A stretch of 64,000 bases of DNA. It comes from Magnetospirillum molischianum DSM 120. GTDB lineage: Bacteria; Pseudomonadota; Alphaproteobacteria; Rhodospirillales; Magnetospirillaceae. Under the pieces are notes generated by a model. It saw only the letters and a list, made by a program, of their open reading frames with translations, was not told the origin of the DNA and made no database searches. Made by a program: the position numbers and the translations under genes. Positions 29,145-37,529 of this stretch are shown piece after piece. How positions within the stretch are numbered: the stretch's first letter is position 1; every line of letters begins with the position of its first letter. The stretch is taken from contig NZ_CAHP01000060.1 in NCBI RefSeq assembly GCF_000294655.1, positions 1 through 64,000 on the forward strand, read 5' to 3'.

Positions 29145-29581
29145 TGGGAAGCTCGGGCGGCCGCGATTGGCCAACAATCCTACGTCGGAGACTCGCCGGT
29201 CTGCCGGACGAAGAAGGTGACGAAGCGGCCGAAATCGGCCCGATGATCATCGACTTTCGCGACCGTCTGATCAAGCCGGCCGAAGCGTTCGTATCGGCGT
29301 CGATCGAAGACGGCGCCGGAACGCCCGACGCGGAAACCGTCGAAATCCTCGAGGAGCTGCTGGAGCGCGCGAAGTCCGGCGAGGTGGTCGGCGTTTTGAC
29401 GGTGGTCATGGAAAAGACCGCCGTCGGCAACCGCTATGACTGGTTCCGCACTCCCAGCATGGATAGCGATCGCCACGCAGTCATTGGTCAACTCGAGGTC
29501 CTCAAGACATGGCTCGCCGAGGAGGCTCTTGATGAAGTCCTCGGCATCAACGACGAGTTCGCCGAGGAGGGCGAAGAATGA
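29144..29581 (+). CDS. Acidic hypothetical protein, 145 aa
   Basis: Coupled to the ParB gene (shared base) and to the ABC gene (ATGA). Acidic, helical, with RYDWFRTPSMDSD in the middle. Function unknown; operon position suggests a role in the same module. Confidence 0.65.
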   Translation: MGSSGGRDWPTILRRRLAGLPDEEGDEAAEIGPMIIDFRDRLIKPAEAFVSASIEDGAGTPDAETVEILEELLERAKSGEVVGVLTVVMEKTAVGNRYDWFRTPSMDSDRHAVIGQLEVLKTWLAEEALDEVLGINDEFAEEGEE

Positions 29582-30258
29582 CCAAGTATGTGATCAATAA
29601 GGCTTTTTCATCCTCGGTCCAGCGCACTGATCGCGTGCTGGAAGTGGGCGAAGCGTTCGGGATCGGTCTCTCTGATCGCCAGTTTGTGATCTACGACAAC
29701 CTCGAGATCGAGGTGCGACCGGGCGATGTCGTCTACATCACCGGGCAGTCGGGGTCGGGTAAGTCGCTTCTACTGCGCGAGCTTCAGGCGGCGATGAAAG
29801 CCGACGGGCTCAATGTGCGCAACATCGACGAGGTGGAGCTGAAGGAGGAGCCCCTGGTTGACCAGGTGGGCACCAACATGACCGAAGCGCTCCAGACCCT
29901 TTCCAAGGCCGGCATCAACGACGCCTATCTGGTGATCCGCACGCCGTCGGAGTTGTCCGATGGACAACGCTACCGTCTGCGGCTGGCCAAGCTGATCGAG
30001 TCCAATGCCGAGGTCTGGGTAGCCGACGAATTCGGCGCCGTGCTGGATCGCGTCACCGCCAAGGTGGTCGCCTTCAACATGCAGAAGCTCGCCCGCCAAC
30101 TCGGCAAGACCCTGATTGTGGCAACCACCCATACCGACCTTGACGAGGAGCTTGGGCCGAACTTGGTGATCACCAAGCGGTTCCACGATCGGGTGGACAT
30201 TCGGGCTTCCGAGTCCGACGCCGGACTGTGCCCAATCTGCGGCGAGGAGAAGCAGTGA
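29578..30258 (+). CDS. Soluble ABC-type ATPase, 226 aa
   Basis: Walker A GQSGSGKS (56-63), signature LSDGQ (126-130) with RYRLRLAKLI, Walker B VWVADE (146-151), switch His H185 (ATTHTD), C-terminal CPIC that may bind zinc with another residue. No membrane segment, so not a transporter. It resembles the ATPase half of fused ABC-GNAT proteins found with ParB-like genes, which points to a DNA-modification or processing role with the GNAT protein at 30786. Confidence 0.8.
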   Translation: MTKYVINKAFSSSVQRTDRVLEVGEAFGIGLSDRQFVIYDNLEIEVRPGDVVYITGQSGSGKSLLLRELQAAMKADGLNVRNIDEVELKEEPLVDQVGTNMTEALQTLSKAGINDAYLVIRTPSELSDGQRYRLRLAKLIESNAEVWVADEFGAVLDRVTAKVVAFNMQKLARQLGKTLIVATTHTDLDEELGPNLVITKRFHDRVDIRASESDAGLCPICGEEKQ

Positions 30259-30332
30259 TGAACATCGCACTCTTCCTCGCCGCAATCGTCATGGCCGTAA
30301 CATGGTGGTTCTTGCCGCACGGTGACTTCTGA
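30258..30332 (+). CDS. Membrane microprotein, 24 aa
   Basis: ATG overlaps the ABC stop, and its stop overlaps the next ATG. One hydrophobic helix (IALFLAAIVMAVTWWFL). Confidence 0.4.
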   Translation: MNIALFLAAIVMAVTWWFLPHGDF

Positions 30333-30616
30333 TGGACCAGATATTCACCTACGGGATGCTCTGGCTGACCAGCTTCGTCAGCGTCTTCCTGTTGGGCAGC
30401 CAGAGCAAGAACGTCCAGCACAGCCGTTATTTGGCAGCCGCGATCACCAGTTTCGGTATTGCCGGCACCCAGCTCTGCTTTGTTCGGATCTCGGTCATCG
30501 GCGATCCGCTGACGACGCTGCTCGTCTCGGGCTCGGCCGGCTCGCTGGGCATCTGTGCCGCCATCTTCATTTTCGACTTCATGCGCCGGCGCCACGCCGG
30601 CAAGGAGACCGCATGA
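30332..30616 (+). CDS. Small membrane protein, 94 aa
   Basis: Three predicted membrane segments (about 7-22, 35-52, 60-82) and a basic tail (RRRHAGKE), giving C-in topology. Lies between the ABC ATPase and the GNAT gene. It could be a membrane anchor or an exclusion protein. Confidence 0.65.
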   Translation: MDQIFTYGMLWLTSFVSVFLLGSQSKNVQHSRYLAAAITSFGIAGTQLCFVRISVIGDPLTTLLVSGSAGSLGICAAIFIFDFMRRRHAGKETA

Positions 30617-30789
30617 GAACCTCGATTTTTTCGCCCCCTGGGGGCGGGAAGGGGAAGGGGGCACTCCTGATGCCCCCGATTGCGATTGCGCTGTTCCTGG
30701 GCGCGTTTTCGGGCTTCTGTCGGGGCGTCTTCCTTGAACGCATGACACCGGCCGAGCGCATCTTTTGGGATCGGGGGGCGTGGTCGTGA
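30613..30789 (+). CDS. Small membrane protein, 58 aa
   Basis: ATG 30613 overlaps the previous stop. Gly-rich N-terminus (SPPGGGKGKG), one hydrophobic helix (LLMPPIAIALFLGAFSG), then a polar tail. Coupled to the GNAT gene through GTGA. Confidence 0.5.
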   Translation: MRTSIFSPPGGGKGKGALLMPPIAIALFLGAFSGFCRGVFLERMTPAERIFWDRGAWS

Positions 30790-31661
30790 ACGACGTGATG
30801 ATCGAACGCCGGGAAAACCCGCGCCCCGCCTTCCCGCTGCTGAATGAGATGTATGTCGAACGCGGCACCAAGGACGACTGGAACCTCTACGCCGACCTCC
30901 ACTACAAATCCGAGGGTGGGCTGCCGGCCGCCATTCGCTTCTGGCGGATCGTGCTGCGCGGCGAGACCATCGGCGTGCTGGTATCGGCCGCGCCCAAGCC
31001 GCTGCTGAAGGAACGCCACGCGCTGTTCCCGCGGCTGAAGCCTGGGCACGACACCAAGATCACCAACGTCCACCGACTGACTTGGCTTAACGGCAATGTC
31101 CGGGTAATTGCTCGCTTCGTCGTGGACACGATGTATCGCGGCATCGGCGTCGGCTACCGGGCTCAGAACCTCATCTCTCGGATGGAAGGCTGCAAGCTCA
31201 TGGAGATCCAGTCCTCCATGAGCAAGTTCAACTTCTTTGCCCATCGGGCCGGGTTTCGCTTCGTCAAGCCGATGGACAGTAACAAGTTCGACGTGGGCAT
31301 TAAGTTCTTCCGTCGCGTCTTACGCTGCAATCCGGCCGATTACGAGGCTATCAAGCAGGAATTGGCGTCCATGACGCCCGAGCTGCGCGAGTGGACGATC
31401 GACCAAATGCGCGAGTTCTATTTCAAGCACTCCGCGCTGGAGAAGACCGGCGCCCGCGGCCAGAAGAAGGACCATCACGCTGGCCGTATCCCGGACACCA
31501 AGCTGATCAAGAACCTCCAACAGATGGTCCTGGGGGCGCCACTCTACGGCGTCTACCAGAGCCCGGATTGGAAGCGCGCCGATCTGCCAACCAGGCTGCC
31601 GCTGACCGCATTCGACAACCAGGCGCCCGATCAACCGCTCGATCTGGACAAGCTGTCATGA
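30786..31661 (+). CDS. GNAT/Mom-like acyltransferase-fold protein, 291 aa
   Basis: GTG 30786 overlaps the previous stop. The acyl-CoA binding motif RGIGVG (118-123) follows the strand RVIARFVVDTMY; LHYKSEGG (39-45) and NVHRLTW (94-100) resemble the Mom-like branch of GNAT proteins. A basic C-terminal extension (about 180-291) may contact DNA. With the two ParB proteins and the ABC ATPase this suggests base hypermodification that protects phage DNA; the chemistry is unknown. Confidence 0.7.
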   Translation: MNDVMIERRENPRPAFPLLNEMYVERGTKDDWNLYADLHYKSEGGLPAAIRFWRIVLRGETIGVLVSAAPKPLLKERHALFPRLKPGHDTKITNVHRLTWLNGNVRVIARFVVDTMYRGIGVGYRAQNLISRMEGCKLMEIQSSMSKFNFFAHRAGFRFVKPMDSNKFDVGIKFFRRVLRCNPADYEAIKQELASMTPELREWTIDQMREFYFKHSALEKTGARGQKKDHHAGRIPDTKLIKNLQQMVLGAPLYGVYQSPDWKRADLPTRLPLTAFDNQAPDQPLDLDKLS

Positions 31662-31912
31662 GTCGATTAGCGGCGCTCGACGCGAATGATACCGAATGGG
31701 TCGGTATCGGCATGACCGACAAATGTGTTCGCTCAAAGATCGAAGGTAATCCCGACGAATACGATCGGCAGTTTGATCATTTGGTCGGATTAGAGCCGGG
31801 CTGGAACGCAAGCTTCCTTATCACCTGGGACGGCTTCATTCGCCTCAAGCACGTCCTCGAACTGGTGACGTGCTTGGTCATCATCGCCGGTGTTTACCGG
31901 CACTGGAGTTGA
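31658..31912 (+). CDS. Hypothetical protein with terminal membrane segment, 84 aa
   Basis: ATG overlaps the GNAT stop. Polar N-terminal two-thirds, then VLELVTCLVIIAGVY as a likely tail anchor. Function unknown. Confidence 0.6.
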   Translation: MSRLAALDANDTEWVGIGMTDKCVRSKIEGNPDEYDRQFDHLVGLEPGWNASFLITWDGFIRLKHVLELVTCLVIIAGVYRHWS

Positions 31913-31913
31913 A

Positions 31914-32291
31914 ATGGTTTTTTTTCTGCTGATCCTTTCCTTGCTGATCATTGCTCACTTCGTGGCGGATTTTGCTCTGCAAAACGAATTCGTCGCCAAG
32001 TTCAAGGCTCGATCGTCGGGTGTGACCTGGTGGCCCTGGGTGCTGTCGAGCCACTCTTTCGCCCACGGCGGCATCGTCGCGCTCGCCGCCGTAATCGGAA
32101 CCTCGTTCGGACTGAGTGAGTGTGCGGTTCTTGGTCTGATCCTAGCGGAAACGGGGGCTCACGCCCTGACTGATTTTGCCAAGACCGAGGGGTGGTTTGG
32201 CGCCGGGGATCGCGCATTTCACATCGACCAGACGATCCACATCGTCACGAAGATCGCATGGGCCGCCGTCATTGTTGGGGTCGCCGCATGA
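31914..32291 (+). CDS. DUF3307 membrane protein, 125 aa
   Basis: Matches DUF3307 landmarks: AHFVADFALQ (9-18), SHSFAHGG, HALTDFAKTEGW and a late HIDQTIH. Three to four membrane segments with conserved His/Asp near the membrane face suggest an integral membrane enzyme or metal site. Common in phages and mobile elements; function unknown. Start ATG 31914 one base after the previous stop. Confidence 0.75.
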   Translation: MVFFLLILSLLIIAHFVADFALQNEFVAKFKARSSGVTWWPWVLSSHSFAHGGIVALAAVIGTSFGLSECAVLGLILAETGAHALTDFAKTEGWFGAGDRAFHIDQTIHIVTKIAWAAVIVGVAA

Positions 32292-32566
32292 GCGGCACCC
32301 TAATGATGTCGCAAAAGCAGATCGCCATCATTAGGGCGATCATGCGCGGCAATGCCGAAGGCGACTTTGTGGATCTGGACGAACTGCTGAAGCTGCTGCC
32401 ATACACGACCACCAAACAGAGTCTTCAGTTCTCGATCCGGGCGCTGATCAAGCATGGTCTAATCGAGAAGAGACCGAGGGAGGTGCGCCGGGGACGAGCA
32501 CGCAGAGTTCTGGCCCCTACGCTGCTGGCTTACAGGTTGATGGGTGAGGGCATTCCGGGGACGTGA
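32288..32566 (+). CDS. Winged-helix-like protein, 92 aa
   Basis: ATG 32288 overlaps the previous stop. QKQIAIIRAIMRGNAEG, SLQFSIRALIKHGLIEKRP and a basic RRGRARRV wing resemble a MarR/PadR-size winged helix. Last gene before the non-coding gap ahead of terminase, so a candidate late-gene regulator. Confidence 0.6.
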   Translation: MSGTLMMSQKQIAIIRAIMRGNAEGDFVDLDELLKLLPYTTTKQSLQFSIRALIKHGLIEKRPREVRRGRARRVLAPTLLAYRLMGEGIPGT

Positions 32567-32651
32567 GTCGGCGCTGTCCATTCAACGCTGACTTTTTGCT
32601 TGCGCGCGAAAAAATTATGAGTAAAATAGCTGTGTAAGCTACGGGAGAAGA

Positions 32652-32715
32652 GGTTTATATAACCTATTATATATAATATATTTATTACTTTTCCCTTGTT
32701 TAACATAAATTTTTT
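32652..32715. other. AT-rich island
   Basis: About 60 bases almost free of G/C, including ATTATATATAAT, in a GC-rich genome. Candidate DNA-unwinding, bending or packaging site. Confidence 0.55.
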
Positions 32716-32771
32716 CGCCCACGAGCGCCGCTGAGGACACCCTCCGGGAAACGAAGGACAGTCCCATTCAT

Positions 32772-32788
32772 AAAGTCAGCTTTGACTT
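32772..32788. promoter_or_regulatory. Family 2 operator
   Basis: AAAGTCAGCTTTGACTT; its right end runs into the -35 TTGACA at 32787. Confidence 0.7.
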
Positions 32789-32815
32789 GACACGCAACCC
32801 CGGAATGGGTGATCA
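32787..32815 (+). promoter_or_regulatory. Putative late promoter
   Basis: -35 TTGACA (32787-32792), 17-base spacer, weak -10 TGATCA (32810-32815). Confidence 0.5.
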
Positions 32816-32868
32816 TGTTGGCTCATGTGGGACGACCTTTCTGACTGGTCCCTCCGTTCCGTTCCGTC

Positions 32869-32894
32869 GGGCGCCCCTCGGGGCGCCCTTTTTT
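32869..32894 (+). terminator. Strong terminator upstream of terS
   Basis: Perfect 9-bp stem GGGCGCCCC / GGGGCGCCC, TC loop, TTTTTT. Lies between the promoter at 32787 and ATG 32908, so structural gene expression would need read-through or antitermination. Confidence 0.85.
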
Positions 32895-32907
32895 CTGGGT
32901 GTGACGA

Positions 32908-33534
32908 ATGAGTGAGGAAAGAAGGGTTCCCAAAAAGCTGACCCCGGAGCAGTGGGCCGAAGCTCAGACGCTTTGGGAAATCGGAAATCTCACCCTTGAT
33001 GAGCTGGCGGAAAAATTCGGCGTTGATCGCTCGACGATGTATCGGCGCTTCAAGACCGCCGGCGTCGAGCGTGGGGCGAAAGCTGGTCAGGTTGCCGAGA
33101 AAGTGCAGCAGCAGATCCTTGATGAGACCGCAGCAGCCGCGGCCGAGGAAGCGCTGAAGCTGGCCGCCAGGAAGAAGGCAACCAAGGAAGACTGCTACGC
33201 CTGGATTGAGCAGATCCAGAAGGCGACGATGGCTGAGATCGTCAAGGCCGCTCGCGACAAGACGCCATTTGGCGTCATCAAGGGCAACCTCCAGGCGCTC
33301 GAAAAGGCGATGAACGTCATTGCCTCGGGTCGCAGAGAGCGTTTCGAGCTGCTGGGTCTGGATCGTGAAGAGATGGCTCCCGACGATCTGCCGGATCTGT
33401 TGATCCGCGAACTGACCGCTGACGAGATCCATCAGCTTCAGTCCTCCGACGAGGACGATTTCGACGAGATGGACGAACTCCCGGACGTGGTTTTCGAGGA
33501 GATCGAGGAGCTGTTGGATGACGATCAGGGCTGA
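32908..33534 (+). CDS. terS: Terminase small subunit, 208 aa
   Basis: N-terminal HTH (LTLDELAEKFGVDRSTMYRRF, read as helices at about 28-48), central helical oligomerisation region, acidic C-terminus (DEDDFDEMDELPD). Recognises packaging sites and recruits TerL. Overlaps terL by 17 bases. Weak SD (GGTGTGACGA), consistent with low dosage. Confidence 0.85.
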   Translation: MSEERRVPKKLTPEQWAEAQTLWEIGNLTLDELAEKFGVDRSTMYRRFKTAGVERGAKAGQVAEKVQQQILDETAAAAAEEALKLAARKKATKEDCYAWIEQIQKATMAEIVKAARDKTPFGVIKGNLQALEKAMNVIASGRRERFELLGLDREEMAPDDLPDLLIRELTADEIHQLQSSDEDDFDEMDELPDVVFEEIEELLDDDQG

Positions 33535-34828
33535 GCTTGACTCCAGCACCAGCCTGACCGACCGGCCAACTCTGCGCCTGCACCGCGGTCAGGTCGAGGT
33601 TCTGCTTCATGACGCCCGCTTCAAGGTGGTGGTCGCTGGCCGGCGCTGGGGAAAGACCCAGTGCGCCAAGACAGCGATCATCAAGGCCGCGAAGATCAAG
33701 AAGCGGAAAATCTGGTATGTCGCGCCGACCTACCGGATGGCCAAACAGATCATGTGGACCGAGTTGCTGGAGGCGATCCCGAGGAAGTGGATTAAAAAGC
33801 TCAACGAGACCAGCTTGGATATCACGCTGCGCAACGGGACGATGATCTCACTGCGCGGCGCTGATAAGCCTGACACCCTGCGCGGCGTCGGTCTGCACTA
33901 TTTGGTGCTGGACGAGTTTCAGGACATGCGTGAGGACGTGTGGAAGAAGGTGTTGCGCCCGACTCTGGCGAGCACCGGCGGCCACGCCCTGATCATCGGC
34001 ACGCCGAAGGCGTTCAATCTGCTCTACGAGCTTTATATGCTCGGACAGCGCGGTGACACCTTCGTCAACAAGAAGGGCAAGCGGGTCAAGAACCACTGGA
34101 AGTCGTGGCAGTTCCCGACCATCACCTCGCCGTTCATTCCGAAGAGCGAAATCGAGGCGGCTCGTGCTGACATGGACGAGCGCAGCTTTCGTCAGGAGTT
34201 CCTGGCCAGTTTCGAGGCGATGAGTGGGCGAGTTTATTATGCATTCGATCGGAGCATTCATCTTGTCGATCTGGAACTGAACCCTCAATTGCCGATTTGG
34301 GTCGGCATGGACTTCAACATCGACCCCATGTCCGCGATCATCATGCAGCCGCAGGATGACGGCACGGTGCATGTTCTCGACGAAATCATCCTCTATGGCT
34401 CGAACACCCACGAGACCGCCGAGGAGCTGGAGCGGCGCTTCTGGCGTCAGGTTGGGCAGCGGCAGGTGACGATTTACCCCGACCCCGCCGGCGGCACGGG
34501 TTCGACCAAGAGTCATGGCAAGTCGGACTTCGACATTCTTCGCGAGAAAGGGTTCGTTCGGCTCAAGTATCGTCTCAAACATCCCAAAGTGGCCGATCGC
34601 GTCAACGCGGTGAACCGGATGCTGATGAGCGCAGACGGCCGGGTGCGGATGAAGATTGACCGGCGCTGTAAGGCGCTAATCGAGGCACTGGAGCAGGTGA
34701 TCTACAAGCCCGGCACCCGCGAGGTGGATAAGACGATGAGTCTGGAGCATCCGGCAGACGCTCTTGGCTATGCGATCGAGAAGGAATTCCCGGTGCGTAA
34801 GCTCAAGGTCATCGGCGCGTCCATTTGA
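33518..34828 (+). CDS. terL: Terminase large subunit, 436 aa
   Basis: ATPase: Walker A AGRRWGKT (40-47), Walker B LVLDE (128-132) followed by FQD, coupling motif GTPKAF. Nuclease: WVGMDFNIDP with the first catalytic Asp, later YPDPAGG and EHPADALGYAI with acidic residues. Powers DNA packaging into the prohead and cuts concatemers. Confidence 0.95.
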   Translation: MTIRAELDSSTSLTDRPTLRLHRGQVEVLLHDARFKVVVAGRRWGKTQCAKTAIIKAAKIKKRKIWYVAPTYRMAKQIMWTELLEAIPRKWIKKLNETSLDITLRNGTMISLRGADKPDTLRGVGLHYLVLDEFQDMREDVWKKVLRPTLASTGGHALIIGTPKAFNLLYELYMLGQRGDTFVNKKGKRVKNHWKSWQFPTITSPFIPKSEIEAARADMDERSFRQEFLASFEAMSGRVYYAFDRSIHLVDLELNPQLPIWVGMDFNIDPMSAIIMQPQDDGTVHVLDEIILYGSNTHETAEELERRFWRQVGQRQVTIYPDPAGGTGSTKSHGKSDFDILREKGFVRLKYRLKHPKVADRVNAVNRMLMSADGRVRMKIDRRCKALIEALEQVIYKPGTREVDKTMSLEHPADALGYAIEKEFPVRKLKVIGASI

Positions 34829-34830
34829 TA

Positions 34831-34859
34831 TTGCCGTAAAGTCAAGGCTGACTTACCAT
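34831..34859 (+). promoter_or_regulatory. Promoter with family 2 operator filling the spacer
   Basis: -35 TTGCCG (34831-34836), spacer TAAAGTCAAGGCTGACT (17 bases, the operator), -10 TACCAT (34854-34859). Drives the portal gene. Confidence 0.6.
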
Positions 34860-34880
34860 AGAGGCACCAGGAGAATAGGA

Positions 34881-36497
34881 ATGCCGGATTTCGCAACCGC
34901 TGACCAAAAGATGCTGAAGCGCATGATCGAGCGTCGGCATCCCGCCTACGACGATTTGCTGCCGCATTGGCAGTTTCTCGAAGCCTGCTACGAAGGCGGG
35001 AGAAGATGGTTTGCAGACAATGTCTTCCGTTACATGAAGGAAGGCGACACCGAGTTCGGCGACCGGGTGAAGCGGGCCTATCGCTTCAATCACACCCGCG
35101 AAGTCGTGGATCTGGTGAACAAATATATCTTCAAGGCCGACATTATCCGCAACACGGATGATGCACCCGAGGGGGTGAAGCGGTTCTGGCAGCGGGCTAC
35201 TCGCTCGAACCTGACGATCGACCAGTTCATGAAGGAGGTTTCGAAGAAATCCTCGATCTACGGTCGCGTCTGGGCGTTCGTGGACACCAACATGCCGGCT
35301 GTCGGCGACGGTCGCGTGGCCACGCTCGCCGATGAGAAGAAGCTCGGTGCTCGGGTCTATTCCTACATCGTCACGCCGCCGCACGTTCTCGATCTTGGAT
35401 ACGACGACGAAGATAAGCTCAACTGGATCATGGTTCACGAGTCGGCTCGTGACGACGCCGACCCGCTGGGAAGCACCGGCGCGGTGTTCTCCCGCTTCCG
35501 GTTGTGGACCCGCACAGAATGGTTCCTGTTCGAGCTGCGTGTCCGCGAGCGGAACAAGAAGATGGTCGAGCTGGTCGATCAGGGCGAGAACAGACTTGGC
35601 GAGGTGCCGTGTGTTCGGGTCGATCACATTCACTCCGACGATCCCTACAACGCCTCTGCACTGATCGCCGATATCGCCTATCTGGATCGGGCGGTGGCCA
35701 ACTATCTCTCGAACCTGGACGCCATTATCCAGGATCAGACATTCAGCCAGCTCGCCATGCCGGCGCAGGGGATGCTGCCGGGCGAGGAGGGCTACGAGAA
35801 GATCCTCGAGCTGGGCACCAAGCGCATCTTCACATACGACGGCGAGCACGGGTCGAAGCCCGAGTTCATCGCCCCGGACCCGAAGCAGGCCGGTGTGGTG
35901 TTGGACGTGATCAACAAGATTATCAACGAGATTTATCACACCGTCGGCATGGCCGGCGAGCGCACCAAGCAGGACAACGCCGTCGGCATCGACAATAGCT
36001 CGGGCGTGGCCAAGGCGTATGACTTCGAGCGGATGAATGCCCTGCTGGCGTCAAAGGCGGACAGCCTGGACAACGCTGAGAACGCCATCGTGCGTCTGGT
36101 CAAGCTCTACACCGGCGAGAAGGTGAAGGAAGACGATGTCGATCTGGTGAAATACCCGGACAGCTTCGACGTGCGCGGACTCTATGACGAGTTCGAGGTG
36201 GCTGAACGCCTGTCGCTGATTGAGGCCCCAGACGAGGTGCGTCGCGAACAGATGCGTCAGGTCATTGACAAGCTCTGGCCGCGGATGGCCGCGAGCTTGC
36301 GCGCGAAGCTGGAGGCTTCTCTGAAGGATTGGCCACCGCAGCCGATGGATCAGATTGGCGCAGCCCTGGTCAAGGGCGAGGGCGGCGCCGCCATTGGGTC
36401 GCTGTCGATCAAGCGACAGCCCCAGCAGCCGACCGTGGGCGCGTCGAAGGACAGCACCCAGGGTCAGAACAACAAGGGCGCCAAGACGGCGGCCTGA
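34881..36497 (+). CDS. Portal protein, 538 aa
   Basis: ATG 34881 follows CAGGAGAATAGGA. Length, position after terL, and the N-terminal region (AYRFNHTREVVDLVNKYIF read in parts, typical of DUF4055-like portals) identify the portal, the dodecameric DNA channel of the head. The C-terminus is Gln- and Gly-rich and likely disordered. Confidence 0.85.
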   Translation: MPDFATADQKMLKRMIERRHPAYDDLLPHWQFLEACYEGGRRWFADNVFRYMKEGDTEFGDRVKRAYRFNHTREVVDLVNKYIFKADIIRNTDDAPEGVKRFWQRATRSNLTIDQFMKEVSKKSSIYGRVWAFVDTNMPAVGDGRVATLADEKKLGARVYSYIVTPPHVLDLGYDDEDKLNWIMVHESARDDADPLGSTGAVFSRFRLWTRTEWFLFELRVRERNKKMVELVDQGENRLGEVPCVRVDHIHSDDPYNASALIADIAYLDRAVANYLSNLDAIIQDQTFSQLAMPAQGMLPGEEGYEKILELGTKRIFTYDGEHGSKPEFIAPDPKQAGVVLDVINKIINEIYHTVGMAGERTKQDNAVGIDNSSGVAKAYDFERMNALLASKADSLDNAENAIVRLVKLYTGEKVKEDDVDLVKYPDSFDVRGLYDEFEVAERLSLIEAPDEVRREQMRQVIDKLWPRMAASLRAKLEASLKDWPPQPMDQIGAALVKGEGGAAIGSLSIKRQPQQPTVGASKDSTQGQNNKGAKTAA

Positions 36498-36521
36498 CGA
36501 GCGACAACACGAGGTAGACTT

Positions 36522-37403
36522 ATGGTTGATAAGGTCATCAAGATCACCACGCCGACCGATCCCTATGATCCGGCATGGCAGGTGTGGAACGCTCAGAACC
36601 CGGGCGTCTACAAGTCCGTCGGCGCGGCTGCCGCGACCGAGGGTGGGGAAGACGAGAGTGGTGAGGAGAAACCCGTGACGAAGCCGGGTAAGAGATCCGA
36701 TCGCGAGACGTCCACTCCCACTGACGCTGCGCGCCTGGCTGCTCTGGAGACCGAGCTGGCGAGTGCGCGCCAGTCCGCTGACGAGGCGAAGCGTGCTGCC
36801 GAAGATGCCGCTGCGCGCTTGGCTGCCTTCGATGGCGTGGACCCCGTCGAAGCGAAGCGTCTGCTGAAGGAGAAGCAGGAGGCTGAGCTGGCCGCTGCCG
36901 AGGCGCGTGGCGAGTTTGATCGGGTCAAGGCTGCCATGGTCGAGGCGCATCAGGTCGAGCTGAGCGCCAAGGACTCGGCGATTTCGACCCTTCAGGGTCA
37001 GCTCACCAGTCTTCAGGCTCAAATTGACGAGCTGACCGTTGGTCGGTCGTTCAGCGACAGCGCCTTTATCCGCGATGAATTGGTGCTGACCCCGGCCAAA
37101 ACCAGGACTCTCTATGGAGCCCACTTCGAGATCGAGGGTGGCGCGCTGGTTGGTTACGACAAGCCGAAGGGCGCGAGCGATCGCACGCCGCTGGTGGACG
37201 CTCGCGGCAACAAGCTGGGCTTTGAGGACGCTCTGCGGCGGCTGATCGACGCCGATCCCGACAAGGAGCGTCTGCTGAAGTCGAAGCTGGCCGCCGGCGC
37301 CGGGTCTGGAACCCAGGAGAAGGCCCCGGCGCCGACCAAGCAGGTCGAGTTGCACGGCATGAGTCGGATCGCCGCTGCTCTGTCCAAGCAGAAGAGCAAG
37401 TAG
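36522..37403 (+). CDS. Scaffolding-like protein, 293 aa
   Basis: Disordered acidic N-terminus (30-70), long Ala/Glu/Lys coiled coil (about 68-170), small C-terminal domain. Position between portal and capsid and the composition fit an internal scaffold needed for prohead assembly; similar proteins are filed under DUF6651. Confidence 0.75.
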   Translation: MVDKVIKITTPTDPYDPAWQVWNAQNPGVYKSVGAAAATEGGEDESGEEKPVTKPGKRSDRETSTPTDAARLAALETELASARQSADEAKRAAEDAAARLAAFDGVDPVEAKRLLKEKQEAELAAAEARGEFDRVKAAMVEAHQVELSAKDSAISTLQGQLTSLQAQIDELTVGRSFSDSAFIRDELVLTPAKTRTLYGAHFEIEGGALVGYDKPKGASDRTPLVDARGNKLGFEDALRRLIDADPDKERLLKSKLAAGAGSGTQEKAPAPTKQVELHGMSRIAAALSKQKSK

Positions 37404-37425
37404 ATCATCAATTCGGATCGAATGG

Positions 37426-37443
37426 AAAGTCAGCGTTGACTTT
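37426..37443. promoter_or_regulatory. Family 2 operator over the capsid -35
   Basis: AAAGTCAGCGTTGACTTT; contains the -35 TTGACT of the capsid promoter. Confidence 0.75.
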
Positions 37444-37465
37444 ATGTGCCTTATGGCGCGATAAT
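37436..37465 (+). promoter_or_regulatory. Capsid gene promoter
   Basis: -35 TTGACT (37436-37441), 18-base spacer, -10 GATAAT (37460-37465), bracketed by two family 2 palindromes. Confidence 0.7.
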
Positions 37466-37466
37466 T

Positions 37467-37482
37467 AAGTCAACGCTGACTT
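37467..37482. promoter_or_regulatory. Family 2 operator at the capsid start point
   Basis: AAGTCAACGCTGACTT, starting one base after the -10 box. Confidence 0.75.
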
Positions 37483-37529
37483 TCCGTCGGAAAGCGTGTC
37501 TGGTTCCAACGGGCAATAGGGAGTAATTC

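Larger units (their letters stand above)
32567..32907. other. Regulatory gap ahead of the terminase genes
   Basis: 340 bases, no gene. Contains a degenerate family 2 copy (32582-32595), a possible promoter TTGCGC-16-TAAAAT (32600-32627), an AT-rich island (32652-32715, TATA-rich palindromes), a family 2 copy, a second promoter and a terminator. Candidate pac/cos region and late control region. Confidence 0.6.
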
